From contig NZ_CP071839.1 in the NCBI RefSeq assembly GCF_017526105.1, positions 4,456,001 to 4,520,000 of the forward strand: a stretch of 64,000 bases of DNA. The letters run 5' to 3'. The notes beneath the pieces were generated by a model. The model saw only the letters and a program-made list of their open reading frames with translations. It did not search any database and had not been told where the DNA came from. Shown piece by piece: positions 42,602-53,766 of this stretch (position 1 is its first letter; every line of letters begins with the position of its first letter). This DNA is from Streptomyces cyanogenus. GTDB lineage: Bacteria > Actinomycetota > Actinomycetes > Streptomycetales > Streptomycetaceae. Made by a program: the position numbers and the translations under genes.

Positions 42602-43755
42602 CCGCCCTGCGCCCCGAGCGCGAGGACTTGTACGGCGGCGGGAGCCCGTACGAGTCCTCCGTCGGTGCGCGGCCGTACGCGGGACGCCGGCCGGACCCGC
42701 CGACGGCGCCGATGCCCCGGCTGACCGAGGACGGCCTGGCACGGCCTCCGCTCGGCGATGACCTCACGGCGCCGCTGTCTCCCGTCGCGCCGTCCGGTGT
42801 GCCCGCCGGCATGCCTGTGCCCGACGAGGAGACGATGGCGCTGCGGATCCCGGCAGGGACGGGATCCGGCCTGGGAAGCGGGCCCACAGGCGCCTCTGCG
42901 GCCGCCTCGGCCGCCGGGGCCTCCCGGGCCGCTCCGGGCGGCCGTGCGGCCCGGAGAAAGGCCGCCAAGCGGCGTGGCGGGCGGCACGGCGGGGCGCGTG
43001 GGACGGCGGCTCCCCGGGCACAGCGGGACCCGCAGCGGCCGCTGACCCGGGTGGAGGCCCGGCGGCAGGCCCGGCTGCGCAGGCCGAGCCCGGCCACCGT
43101 CGCCAGCCGGGTGATCGGCGAGGTGTTCATCACCACCGGCGTGCTGATGCTGCTGTTCGTCACCTACCAGCTGTGGTGGACCAACGTCCGCGCGCACGCG
43201 CAGGCCGGCAGCGCGACGCACCAGCTCCAGGACGACTGGGCCAGCGGCAAGCGGAACCCGGGTGTCTTCGAGCCGGGGCAGGGCTTCGCGATCCTGCACA
43301 TCCCGAAGCTGGACGTGGTGGCGCCCATCGCGGAGGGCGTCAGCAACAAGAAGGTGCTCGACAAGGGCATGGTCGGGCACTACGGCGAGGCTCCGCTGAA
43401 GACGGCGATGCCCGACGCGAAGACCGGCAACTTCGGGCTCGCGGCGCACCGCAACACGCACGGTGAGCCGTTCCGGTACATCAACCGGCTGGAGGCCGGT
43501 GACGCGGTCGTGGTCGAGACGCAGGACACGTACTTCGTGTACAAGGTGACCTCGATGCTGCCGGTCACCCCGCCGTCCAACACCAGCGTGCTCGATCCCG
43601 TCCCGCCCGGTTCCGGTTTCACCCGGCCCGGCCGCTACATCACCCTGACCACGTGCACGCCGGAGTTCACCAGCAAGTACCGGCTGATCGTCTGGGGCAA
43701 GATGGTCCAGGAACGCCCGCGCAGCAAGGGCAAGCCGGACGCGCTCATCGAGTAG
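42598..43755 (+). CDS. class E sortase with long N-terminal region
   Basis: A 385-residue sortase. The first 150 residues are cytosolic, Pro/Arg-rich and low in predicted structure. A membrane helix follows (VIGEVFITTGVLMLLFVTYQLWW), then the catalytic domain with His in GLAAHRNTHGEPF, Cys in TLTTCTPEF and Arg in SKYRLIVWG. It is similar to the next sortase and probably corresponds to one of the paired sortases (SrtE1/SrtE2) needed for aerial growth in Streptomyces. The GTG start overlaps the pabA stop. Confidence 0.92.
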   Translation: MTALRPEREDLYGGGSPYESSVGARPYAGRRPDPPTAPMPRLTEDGLARPPLGDDLTAPLSPVAPSGVPAGMPVPDEETMALRIPAGTGSGLGSGPTGASAAASAAGASRAAPGGRAARRKAAKRRGGRHGGARGTAAPRAQRDPQRPLTRVEARRQARLRRPSPATVASRVIGEVFITTGVLMLLFVTYQLWWTNVRAHAQAGSATHQLQDDWASGKRNPGVFEPGQGFAILHIPKLDVVAPIAEGVSNKKVLDKGMVGHYGEAPLKTAMPDAKTGNFGLAAHRNTHGEPFRYINRLEAGDAVVVETQDTYFVYKVTSMLPVTPPSNTSVLDPVPPGSGFTRPGRYITLTTCTPEFTSKYRLIVWGKMVQERPRSKGKPDALIE

Positions 43756-43783
43756 GGCTTCACCGAGTAGGGGCAGAGGGACT

Positions 43784-44539
43784 GTGGCAGCGACCGCCGA
43801 CGAGACCGAAGAGACCACGGACGCGTCCGAACCGGTTCCGGATACCGCGCCGGGCCGCCGGCGCCCCGGCCGGATCGCGCTGGCGGTCAGCGTCTTCGGG
43901 GAACTCCTCATCACGACGGGGGTGCTGCTCGGCCTGTTCGTCGTCTACTCGCTGTGGTGGACGAACGTGATAGCGGACCGCAAGGCGGACCGGCAGGCCG
44001 ACAAGGTGCGCGAACACTGGGCGCAGCAGCAGTCCGGCCCCGGCGCGCTCGACACGAAGGACGGCATCGGGTTCCTGCACGTGCCGGCGATGCGGAACGG
44101 CGAGGTGCTGGTCGAGAAGGGCACCGGCACGGACGTCCTCGACAACGGCGTGGCCGGCTACTACACCGACCCGGTCAAGGCCACGCTGCCCACCACCGGC
44201 AAGGACGGCAACTTCGCCGTCGCCGCCCACCGGGACGGGCACGGCGCGAAGTTCCACAACATCGACAAGATCGAGAAGGGCGACCCGATCGTCTTCGAGA
44301 CCCGCGACGACTGGTACGTCTACAAGGTCTACGCGATCCTCCCCGAGACCTCGAAGTACAACGTCAAGGTCGTCTCGGCGGTCCCGAAGGAATCCGGCAG
44401 GAAGAAGCCGGGCCACTACATCACCCTGACGACCTGCACCCCCGCCTACACCTCCCGCTACCGGTACGTGGTGTGGGGTGAGCTGGTCCGGGTGGAGAAG
44501 GTCGACGCCGACCGCACTCCGCCGAAGGAACTGCGCTGA
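43784..44539 (+). CDS. class E sortase
   Basis: A 251-residue sortase with a short acidic N-terminus, a membrane helix (FGELLITTGVLLGLFVVYSLWW) and the catalytic domain: His in FAVAAHRDGHGAKF, Cys in TLTTCTPAY, Arg in SRYRYVVWG. With the previous gene it forms the adjacent pair typical of Streptomyces SrtE enzymes, which anchor chaplins and other surface proteins. The GTG start lies 28 bases after that gene. A 48-bp palindrome ends the operon. Confidence 0.92.
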   Translation: MAATADETEETTDASEPVPDTAPGRRRPGRIALAVSVFGELLITTGVLLGLFVVYSLWWTNVIADRKADRQADKVREHWAQQQSGPGALDTKDGIGFLHVPAMRNGEVLVEKGTGTDVLDNGVAGYYTDPVKATLPTTGKDGNFAVAAHRDGHGAKFHNIDKIEKGDPIVFETRDDWYVYKVYAILPETSKYNVKVVSAVPKESGRKKPGHYITLTTCTPAYTSRYRYVVWGELVRVEKVDADRTPPKELR

Positions 44540-44540
44540 G

Positions 44541-44588
44541 ACACGCGTGGGCCCCTGCCGGGACGTCCCGGCAGGGGCCCACGCGTGT
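44541..44588. terminator. 48-bp perfect palindrome, bidirectional terminator
   Basis: Arms 44541-44564 and 44565-44588 are exact reverse complements with no spacer. It starts 1 base after the sortase stop and ends 10 bases before the pknB stop, so it terminates both convergent operons. Confidence 0.92.
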
Positions 44589-44598
44589 ACGGGGCACG

Positions 44599-46590
<1,992 letters not shown>

Positions 46591-46785
46591 AGCTACCTAC
46601 CAGCCCTCTCCGTCGGTCTCGGCCGCGCACCCGTGTGCACGGCCGGAGGCTCCCGTCCGGGCCTACCGTACCCGGCTCGCTCTGTGTGACCTGGCCAAGC
46701 CCGTAACCCGATACAGGACCGGTATCGCAACGTGCGGCGATGGGAAGAGGATGTGAGCGGCCTCACTCCCGGTGATCGGCGGCGG

Positions 46786-48270
46786 TCACTTCTTGGAGTC
46801 GATGACCGCCTCCATGACGTTCTTCGCGATCGGCGCGGCCAGGCCGCCGCCGGAGATGTCGTCGCGGTTCGCGCCCTCGTCCTCGATCACCACGGCCACG
46901 GCGACCGGCGAGCTGTGGTCGGGCAGCTGGGCGTAGGAGATGAACCACGCGTACGGGTTCTCGCTGTTCTCGACACCGTGCTGGGCGGTACCCGTCTTGC
47001 CGCCGACCGTGACGCCGTCGATCTTCGCGCGCGTGCCGGTGCCCTTCTCGACCACGGTCCGCATCATGTCCTGCAGGATCTGGGCGTTCTCCGGCGACAG
47101 CGGCCGGCTCAGCTCCTCCGGCTGGGTCGTGGCGACCGGGTCCAGGTTGGAGGACTGCAGCGAGTCGATCATGTACGGCTTCATCAGCTTGCCGTCGTTG
47201 GCGACCGCGGAGGCGACCATGGCCATCTGCAGCGGGGTCGCGGCGGTGTTGTACTGGCCGATGGAGGACAGCGCGGTCTGCGACTGGTTCATGTCGTCGG
47301 AGAACACCGAGGCGCTGGAGCGGACCGGGGTGAACTGCTCGGAGTCGAAGCCGAACTTCTTCGCCTCGGCGAGCATCTTGTCGTTGCCGAGGTCCGAGCC
47401 GATCTTGCCGAAGACGGTGTTGCAGGACCAGCGCAGCGCCTCACGCATGGAGGCGTTCTCGCACGGGATGTTCCCCTCGTTCTTCAGCTGGGTCGTGGTG
47501 CCCGGCATGGTCCACGGCAGCGGCGAGTCGGTCTTCTCGTCGGCCGAGGTGTACTTGCCGTTCTCCAGCGCCGCCGCGGCCGTGACCACCTTGAAGGTGG
47601 AGCCCGGCGGGTAGGTCTCGCGCAGCGCCCGGTTCAGCATCGGGTCGTTGGGGTTGTACTTCTTCTGGAGCTTCTTCCAGGCCGCGGCGTCGTCGTTGGT
47701 GTTGCCAGCGAAGGACGAGGGGTCGTACGACGGGTAGGAGGCCAGCGCCAGGATCTTGCCGGTGGAGGGTTCCAGGGCGACCACCGCGCCCTTGCCGCCC
47801 TGCTTCCTCAGGCCGTCGAACGCGGCCTTCTGGGCGGCGCCGTTGAGCGTGGTGACGACGTTGCCGCCCTGCTGCTCCTTGCCGGTGATCATGTCCAGCG
47901 TCTTGCGGAAGAACAGCCGGTCGTCGTTGCCGGTGAGGATGCCGTCCTCGAGGGACTCCAGCTGGGTGGCGCCGAAGGCCTGCGAGGCGTACCCGGTGAC
48001 CGGCGCCCACATGGCGCCGTTCTTGTAGGTGCGCTTGTACTTCAGGTCGTTCATGCCGGTCTTGCTCGTCAGGGCGGACCCGGTGATCGGGTCGCCGTCG
48101 ACGATGATGTCGCCGCGCGGCGTGGCGTAGCGGGCGATCGTGACGCGGCGGTTGTTGGGGTCGTCCTTGAGCTTGTCGGCCCGGACGTACTGCAGGTAGT
48201 TGTCCCGCAGCAGCAAGGTGAGGACGAGGAGGCCGCAGAAGATCGCGATCCGGCGCAGGGGCTTGTTCAT
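46786..48270 (-). CDS. pbpA: penicillin-binding protein 2 (class B transpeptidase)
   Basis: A 494-residue monofunctional transpeptidase. It has an N-terminal membrane anchor (RRIAIFCGLLVLTLLL), a dimerisation domain (YATPRGDIIVDG), and catalytic motifs SxxK in PPGSTFKVV, SxN in RWSCNTVFG and KTG in GGKTGTAQ. It cross-links peptidoglycan with the RodA/FtsW-type glycosyltransferase encoded just upstream. The ATG start overlaps that gene by 4 bases. There is a 195-base gap before pknB. Confidence 0.95.
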   Translation of the reverse strand: MNKPLRRIAIFCGLLVLTLLLRDNYLQYVRADKLKDDPNNRRVTIARYATPRGDIIVDGDPITGSALTSKTGMNDLKYKRTYKNGAMWAPVTGYASQAFGATQLESLEDGILTGNDDRLFFRKTLDMITGKEQQGGNVVTTLNGAAQKAAFDGLRKQGGKGAVVALEPSTGKILALASYPSYDPSSFAGNTNDDAAAWKKLQKKYNPNDPMLNRALRETYPPGSTFKVVTAAAALENGKYTSADEKTDSPLPWTMPGTTTQLKNEGNIPCENASMREALRWSCNTVFGKIGSDLGNDKMLAEAKKFGFDSEQFTPVRSSASVFSDDMNQSQTALSSIGQYNTAATPLQMAMVASAVANDGKLMKPYMIDSLQSSNLDPVATTQPEELSRPLSPENAQILQDMMRTVVEKGTGTRAKIDGVTVGGKTGTAQHGVENSENPYAWFISYAQLPDHSSPVAVAVVIEDEGANRDDISGGGLAAPIAKNVMEAVIDSKK

Positions 48271-49709
48271 GACGGGCGGACCACCTGGGTCATCTCGGCG
48301 TCGGGGTTGGCGGCGGGGGCGGGCGCCGGGCGGCGCGCGGTGTCGCTGATGCGGATGAGGATGCCGATCAGGGCCCAGTTCGCCAGCACGGAGGAACCGC
48401 CGTACGCCATGAACGGCATGGTCATACCGGTCAGCGGGATGAGGCCCATGACACCGCCGGCCACCACGAAGACCTGGAGGGCGAAGGCGCCCGACAGGCC
48501 GACGGCGAGCAGCTTGCCGAAGGGGTCGCGGGCGGCGAGGGCGGTGCGCACGCCGCGTTCCACGATCAGGCCGTAGATCAGCAGGATCGCCATGATGCCG
48601 GCCAGGCCCAGCTCCTCGCCGAAGGTGGCGAGGATGAAGTCGGAGTTGGCGGCGAACCGGATCAGGTCCGAGTGGCCCTGGCCCCAGCCGCTGCCGAGGG
48701 TGCCGCCGGAGCCGAAGGCCCACAGCGCCTGCTGGAGCTGCTCGGAGTGGCCGCCGACGCCCTGACGGCTGAGGGTGTACTCCCTCATCGGGTCGAGCCA
48801 GGACTGGACGCGGCTCTTCACGTGCGGCTCGATGCTCGCCACGCCGACCGCGCCCGCCGCGGACATCAGCAGACCGAAGACGATCCAGCTGGTCCGCTCG
48901 GTGGCGACGTACAGCATGATGACGAACATTCCGAAGAACAGCAGCGAGGTGCCGAGGTCCGTCTCGAAGACCAGGATGAGGATCGAGATCGCCCAGACCA
49001 CCAGGATGGGGCCGAGGTCGCGGCCGCGCGGCAGGTACAGGCCCATGAACCGGCGGCTGGCGAGGGCCAGGGCGTCGCGCTTCACCATCAGGTAGCCGGC
49101 GAAGAAGACCGCGAGGACGATCTTCGCGAACTCACCGGGCTGGAGGGAGCCGAGGCCGGGGATGTTGATCCAGATCTTCGCGCCGTAGATGTTGGCGCCG
49201 AGGCCCGGCACCAGCGGCAGGATCAGCAGGACCAGCGCGCTGAACATGGAGATGTACGTGTAGCGCTGCAGGACGCGGTGGTCCTTCAGGAAGATCAGCA
49301 CCACGACGAACAGGGCGATGCCCAGGGCCGTGTACAGCAGCTGGCGGGGCGCGGCCGTGACGAAGTTCGGCAGCGACTGCAGCAGCTTGGACTGGTCCAG
49401 CCGCCAGATGCACACCAGCCCCAGCCCGTTGAGCAGGGTGGCCAGCGGCAGCAGCAGCGGGTCGGCGTACGGCGCGAACTTGCGTACGGCGAGATGGGCG
49501 ACGCCGGCCAGCAGACCCAGACCGAGGCCGTAGCTCAGCAGCCCCGCGGGGACCTGGCCGTCGAGGGCCAGGCCCACGTTGGCGTAGGCGAACACCGGGA
49601 TGACCACGGCGAAGACCAGCAGGGCCAGCTCGGTGTTGCGCCGGCTCGGGGCGCCGATGGCGCCGATCGTGGACGTGTGATGCGTCGGCGAGTTCGTAGT
49701 ACTGCTCAT
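48267..49709 (-). CDS. rodA: FtsW/RodA/SpoVE family peptidoglycan glycosyltransferase
   Basis: A 480-residue polytopic (about 10-12 helices) SEDS-family polymerase. SEDS blocks are visible, such as LQPGEFAKIVLAVFFAGYL, WGQGHSDLIRFAANSDFILA, FGEELGLAG and the C-terminal PLTGMTMPFMAYGGSS. It polymerises lipid II and pairs with the class B PBP encoded next to it. I use rodA by analogy with the mycobacterial locus; ftsW-like is equally defensible. ATG 49709. Confidence 0.92.
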   Translation of the reverse strand: MSSTTNSPTHHTSTIGAIGAPSRRNTELALLVFAVVIPVFAYANVGLALDGQVPAGLLSYGLGLGLLAGVAHLAVRKFAPYADPLLLPLATLLNGLGLVCIWRLDQSKLLQSLPNFVTAAPRQLLYTALGIALFVVVLIFLKDHRVLQRYTYISMFSALVLLILPLVPGLGANIYGAKIWINIPGLGSLQPGEFAKIVLAVFFAGYLMVKRDALALASRRFMGLYLPRGRDLGPILVVWAISILILVFETDLGTSLLFFGMFVIMLYVATERTSWIVFGLLMSAAGAVGVASIEPHVKSRVQSWLDPMREYTLSRQGVGGHSEQLQQALWAFGSGGTLGSGWGQGHSDLIRFAANSDFILATFGEELGLAGIMAILLIYGLIVERGVRTALAARDPFGKLLAVGLSGAFALQVFVVAGGVMGLIPLTGMTMPFMAYGGSSVLANWALIGILIRISDTARRPAPAPAANPDAEMTQVVRPS

Positions 49710-49736
49710 CGTGTGACAGGGCCTCTCACGGCTTGC

Positions 49737-51305
49737 CTACTGCTTACCGCACAGCGAGACGACCTTCTGCTCATCCTCCGAGAGAGTGGGGCCGGGGCTG
49801 GGGGTCGCGGACGGGGTCGTGGACGGAGACTTCGACGGGGACGCCGGTGACGTCGGGGACGTCGGGGACGTCTTCGAGGCCGACGGGTTCGGGGTCGGGG
49901 AGGCCTTGGTGAAGGCGGTCTGTGTGGTGGTGCCCTTGGTGCCGCCGGTCTTCCCGGGGCCCTTCTGGGCGTTCTTCTCGGTCTCGGCGGCCTTGCGCTC
50001 GGCCTGCTTGCGGCAGGCGGAGGCCTGCACGGCCAGCTCTTCGACCTTCGTCCGGGCCGCCTGCAGCCCGCCCTCCGCGATCGTGGCCTTCACCTGCTTC
50101 TGCTGGTACGGCGGCAGGTACTTGAGTTCGATCTCGGGGTGGTCCTTCTCCACCTTCGACAGCGACACCCAGGCCAGGTCCTGGCTGATCCCGCGGTACA
50201 GCGCGACGTGCTCGTCCTTGACGCCGACGTAGTACTGGGTCTGCGTCCAGCGGTAGCCGCCGTACAGGCCGCCGCCGACGACGGCGAGGGCCAGGGCGCC
50301 GTACAGCGAGGTCTTCAGCCATCTGCGCTGCTTGCGCGGCTTGGTCAGGTCGTCCTCGGCGTAGTCGCCGAAGCCGCCGGCCGGGATGTAGCCGGTGGTG
50401 TCGCCGGAGCCGGGCGGGCCGAACTCGCCGCCGCCGTGCCCGTGGCCCTGGCGGCCCAGGTGGGAGGCGCGGCCGGCCGGCGTCTGCATGATGCCGTTGT
50501 CGTGCAGGTGGTGCTGGTTCTCGGCGACGGCGCCGACCACGACGGGCTGGTCGGACAGCTGCCCGGCGAGGGTGTCCCCGGTGTCCAGGTCGAGCACGTC
50601 GGCGACGATGACGGTGATGTTGTCGGGGCCGCCGCCGCGCAGCGCCAGCTGGATCAGCTCCTGCACGGTCTCCTGCGGGCCCTGGTAGCTGGCGAGGGTC
50701 TCCTCCATCGTCTGGTGGGAGACCACGCCGGACAGGCCGTCGGAGCAGATCAGGTAGCGGTCGCCGGCCCGGACCTCGCGGACCGACAGGTCGGGCTCGA
50801 CGTGGTCGCCGCTGCCGAGGGCCCGCATCAGCAGCGAGCGCTGCGGGTGGGTGGTGGCCTCCTCCTCGGTGATCCGGCCCTCGTCCACCAGCCGCTGCAC
50901 CCAGGTGTGGTCCTGGGTGATCTGGGTGAGCACACCGTCACGGAGCAGATACGCGCGCGAGTCGCCGACGTGCACCAGGCCGAGGCGCTGGCCGGTCCAC
51001 AGCAGCGCGGTGAGGGTGGTGCCCATGCCTTCGAGCTGCGGGTCCTCCTCGACCATGGCGCGCAGCTGGTCGTTGGCCCGCTGCACGGCGTGACCGAGGG
51101 AGGTCAGGATGTCGGAGCCGGGCACGTCGTCGTCGAGCGTGACCAGCGTGGAGATCACCTCGGAGGAGGCGACCTCGCCCGCGGCCTGGCCGCCCATGCC
51201 GTCGGCGATGGCGAGCAGGCGCGGACCGGCGTAACCGGAGTCCTCGTTGCCCTCCCGGATCATGCCTTTGTGCGATCCGGCGGCAAAGCGCAGTGACAGA
51301 CTCAT
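49737..51305 (-). CDS. pstP: PP2C-type Ser/Thr protein phosphatase
   Basis: A 522-residue phosphatase that reverses PknB signalling. The PP2C domain (1 to about 240) has the metal-binding motifs NEDSGY, DGMGG, VGDSRAYLL, SDGLSG and GPDNITVIV. A linker, a membrane helix (LYGALALAVVGGGLYGGY), and an extracellular part with a coiled region follow. The tail is Ser/Thr/Pro-rich (PSASKTSPTSPTSPASPSKS), a likely wall-spanning or phosphorylated segment. I chose ATG 51305, since the frame upstream is not PP2C-like. Confidence 0.95.
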   Translation of the reverse strand: MSLSLRFAAGSHKGMIREGNEDSGYAGPRLLAIADGMGGQAAGEVASSEVISTLVTLDDDVPGSDILTSLGHAVQRANDQLRAMVEEDPQLEGMGTTLTALLWTGQRLGLVHVGDSRAYLLRDGVLTQITQDHTWVQRLVDEGRITEEEATTHPQRSLLMRALGSGDHVEPDLSVREVRAGDRYLICSDGLSGVVSHQTMEETLASYQGPQETVQELIQLALRGGGPDNITVIVADVLDLDTGDTLAGQLSDQPVVVGAVAENQHHLHDNGIMQTPAGRASHLGRQGHGHGGGEFGPPGSGDTTGYIPAGGFGDYAEDDLTKPRKQRRWLKTSLYGALALAVVGGGLYGGYRWTQTQYYVGVKDEHVALYRGISQDLAWVSLSKVEKDHPEIELKYLPPYQQKQVKATIAEGGLQAARTKVEELAVQASACRKQAERKAAETEKNAQKGPGKTGGTKGTTTQTAFTKASPTPNPSASKTSPTSPTSPASPSKSPSTTPSATPSPGPTLSEDEQKVVSLCGKQ

Positions 51306-51445
51306 GCGCACCTCGCCCGTCGGCTCCGGGTACAGCCGGTCGTGTCGAGCCACACTGCCCACCCTCCGGTCGTGAGCGCGCCGGAGACCGGGTGGCGGCC
51401 TGCCGCTGCGTGCTCGCTCCGCTCGCGCTTATCCATGACGTAGCA

Positions 51446-51973
51446 CTACTTCCGCAGCTCGATTGCGGTCTTGCCGATGCGGATCGGCGCGCCCAGCGGG
51501 ATCGGCGTGGGGGTCGTCAGCCGCGACCGGTCCAGGTAGGTGCCGTTGGTGGAGCCGAGATCCTCGATGATCCACTGGCCGTCGCGGTCCGGGTAGATCC
51601 TGGCATGGCGGCTGGAGGCGTAGTCGTCGTCCAGCACGATCGTGGAGTCGTGCGCCCGGCCCAGGGTGATGGTCTGGCCCTGCAGCGCGACGGTGGTGCC
51701 GGTCAGTGTGCCCTCGGTCACGACCAGCTTGGTGGGGGCGTTGCGGCCCCGGCGGCCGCCGGCCTGCTGGCCGCGCTGCGGCGGCGGAGTGGCCTGCTGC
51801 CGGGTCTGCTGCCGGCCCGACTGCTGGGGCCGGGCCGCCTCCCTACGCGATCCGCGCTGGGTGACGCGCGTACCGAACAGGTCGCTCCGGATGACCTGCA
51901 CGGCCACGATCACGAACAGCCACAGTACGGCCAGGAAACCCAGCCGCATGACCGTGAGGGTCAGCTCTGACAT
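51446..51973 (-). CDS. fhaB: FHA-domain membrane protein FhaB
   Basis: A 175-residue protein: an N-terminal membrane helix (LGFLAVLWLFVIVAVQVI), a Gln/Arg-rich linker, and a C-terminal FHA domain (ITLGRAHDSTIVLDDDYASSRHARIYP, DLGSTNGTYL) that binds phosphothreonine. It recruits PknB-phosphorylated partners. It lies 10 bases after fhaA and 140 bases before pstP. ATG 51973. Confidence 0.94.
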   Translation of the reverse strand: MSELTLTVMRLGFLAVLWLFVIVAVQVIRSDLFGTRVTQRGSRREAARPQQSGRQQTRQQATPPPQRGQQAGGRRGRNAPTKLVVTEGTLTGTTVALQGQTITLGRAHDSTIVLDDDYASSRHARIYPDRDGQWIIEDLGSTNGTYLDRSRLTTPTPIPLGAPIRIGKTAIELRK

Positions 51974-51983
51974 TGCCCCCGCT

Positions 51984-52838
51984 TCACCCTTCGGCTTGCC
52001 TATAGATAACGGTGGTGCTGCCCACGACGATCCGCGAGCCGTCGCGGAGCGTAGCGCGGGTGGTGTGCTGCCCGTCCACCACGATGCCGTTGGTGGAACC
52101 GAGATCCTGGATCGTCGAGGGCGTTCCGGTCCGGATCTCGCAGTGCCGGCGGGACACGCCGGGGTCGTCGATCCGCACGTCGGCGTCGGTGCTGCGGCCC
52201 AGCACCAGGGTCGGGCGGGAGATCTGGTGGCGGGTGCCGTTGATCTCGATCCAGTAGCGGGTGCGCGCGCCGCTCATCGGCGCCGCGGCGGGCCGCTGGG
52301 TGGCGGGCTGCGGGTAGCCGTACCCGCCGGGGCGGGCGCCGGGCGGCGGCGCCGACGGCATCGGGGGCGCGCCCGCGGGGGCGGCCGGCGGGTAGCCGTA
52401 ACCGCCCGGGGCGGCCTGCGCGGGCCGTCCGGCGGGCGCCTGGGGCGCCGCCTGCTGACTGCTGGAGGAGGCGAGGGTGCGCGAGCGCACCCGGTACAGG
52501 CCGGTGTCCAGGTCCTCGGCCTTCTCCAGGTTGACCTTGATCGGGCCCATGAAGGTGTAGCGCTGCTGCTTGGCGTAGTCGCGCACCATGCCGGCCAGCT
52601 CGTCGCCGAGCTGCCCGGAGTAGGGGCTGAGGCGCTCGTAGTCCGGCGCGCTCAGCTCCACGATGAAGTCGTTGGGCACGACGGTCCGGTCACGGTTCCA
52701 GATCGTGGCGTTGTTGTCGCACTCCCGCTGGAGCGCTCCGGCGATCTCCACGGGCTGGACCTCGGACTTGAAGACCTTGGCGAAGGTGCCGTTCACCAGA
52801 CCTTCGAGACGCTGCTCGAACTTCTTCAGGACTCCCAT
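51984..52838 (-). CDS. fhaA: FHA-domain protein FhaA (DUF3662 N-terminus)
   Basis: A 284-residue protein. The N-terminal DUF3662 domain (MGVLKKFEQRLEGLVNGTFA, to about 125) is joined by a Gly/Pro/Tyr-rich linker (GGYGYP repeats) to a C-terminal FHA domain (LVLGRSTDADVRIDDPGVSRRHCEI, DLGSTNGIVV). In mycobacteria FhaA is phosphorylated by PknB and binds MviN/MurJ. I chose ATG 52838, with GGAGGTGCC before it. It is first in the leftward signalling operon. Confidence 0.95.
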   Translation of the reverse strand: MGVLKKFEQRLEGLVNGTFAKVFKSEVQPVEIAGALQRECDNNATIWNRDRTVVPNDFIVELSAPDYERLSPYSGQLGDELAGMVRDYAKQQRYTFMGPIKVNLEKAEDLDTGLYRVRSRTLASSSSQQAAPQAPAGRPAQAAPGGYGYPPAAPAGAPPMPSAPPPGARPGGYGYPQPATQRPAAAPMSGARTRYWIEINGTRHQISRPTLVLGRSTDADVRIDDPGVSRRHCEIRTGTPSTIQDLGSTNGIVVDGQHTTRATLRDGSRIVVGSTTVIYRQAEG

Positions 52839-53268
52839 GGGGCACCTCCTCCGTCCCTGCCGTCGTCTTGCCTGCTCTGTGCCGCTGCCTTGCCGGTACT
52901 GCTGGTACTGCTTACTGATCGTATCTACGCGCCCGCCAATCAGCCGGTTCCCCCGGGGGCTCCCCTTGGAACTCCCGGCGCGTGTCCTGTCTGCCATGGA
53001 TCGTAGAGGCGGGCCACAACCAGTGTCCCGCACCCGGCTGTGGACCCGGTCCGCCTCCCGGCGAGATGACCGGGACCGGTACGAGGTTGATACGAGAAGC
53101 ACGTCTCCCTGATACGCACGCCCGTCCGAGCGCAGCCCCCCGCGCGCCCCCGGGAGCGGTGCGGGGGCGGGCGGCAAGCGATGTGAATCCACCCCGTGCG
53201 ACGTGCTAATGTTCTCGGTGTCGGAAGGGGCCGGCCCGAAAGGGAAGGAACCGGAAGACACACCCAAT
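52839..53268. other. intergenic region, fhaA / tRNA-Leu
   Basis: 430 bases without a gene. It should hold the promoter of the fhaA operon (minus) and of tRNA-Leu (plus). TAATGT at 53207-53212 is a possible tRNA -10 with no clear -35. Confidence 0.35.
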
Positions 53269-53352
53269 GCGCGGGTGGCGGAATAGGCAGACGCGCTGGA
53301 TTCAGGTTCCAGTGCCCGCAAGGGCGTGGGGGTTCAACTCCCCCCTCGCGCA
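53269..53352 (+). tRNA. tRNA-Leu(CAG)
   Basis: An 84-base class II tRNA: acceptor GCGCGGG with CTCGCGC, anticodon stem CTGGA/TCCAG with loop TTCAGGT (anticodon CAG), a long variable arm (TGCCCGCAAGGGCG) and T-arm GGGGGTTCAACTCCCCC. CCA is not encoded. It borders the biosynthetic cluster to the right. Confidence 0.97.
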
Positions 53353-53386
53353 CAGAGGAGCACGGAAGTGCTCTGGCTGTACCGAC

Positions 53387-53424
53387 GGAGTGGGCGGCAT
53401 CGTGATCACGATGCCGCCCACTCC
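53387..53424. terminator. 38-bp perfect palindrome, tRNA-Leu terminator
   Basis: Arms 53387-53405 and 53406-53424 are exact complements, followed by TCTTTG. It is 35 bases after the tRNA. Confidence 0.88.
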
Positions 53425-53601
53425 TCTTTGTGTGTGCTGTGACGCTCGTCTCCGGGCTGTCCGGCATGCATGGGCGGACCGTCGGGGGTTGTGAGGAAGG
53501 TCTCCCCTCGACGCCGTCGCGGAGCCGGAAGTAGACGTGCTGTCAGGCTTCCGAGCCGTCCTGGAGGGGCTGCCGGAGGCCGGCGCCGCATCCCCCCGGT
53601 C

Positions 53602-53670
53602 GCCACGAGAAACGGGCCCCGCCGTGACTCTCGTCTCCGGCGGAGGCCCGCTTCGTCGGTTTCTCGTGGC
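53602..53670. repeat. long hairpin at the end of the NRPS operon
   Basis: Outer arms GCCACGAGAAAC (53602) and GTTTCTCGTGGC (53659-53670), with an inner GGGCC/GGCCC pairing. It lies beyond the last minus-strand gene of the cluster and is a likely terminator for it. Confidence 0.6.
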
Positions 53671-53766
53671 CGAGAGCCGACGGAATGCGCTCGTCAACAC
53701 ATCAGCGCAGGCAACGGAGAGAACAGGGAACGTTCCCCGTGCCGCGCCCGCTGCCGGGCGCCCCCG

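Noticed and set aside
53269..53352. tRNA-Leu as the integration site of the NRPS cluster
   Set aside because: I found no second copy of the tRNA 3' end and no integrase between the tRNA and the right edge, so there is no evidence in the window.
53302..53700. Minus-strand ORF of 132 residues over tRNA-Leu
   Set aside because: It crosses the tRNA terminator palindrome and reads Arg/Ser/Pro-rich low-complexity sequence.
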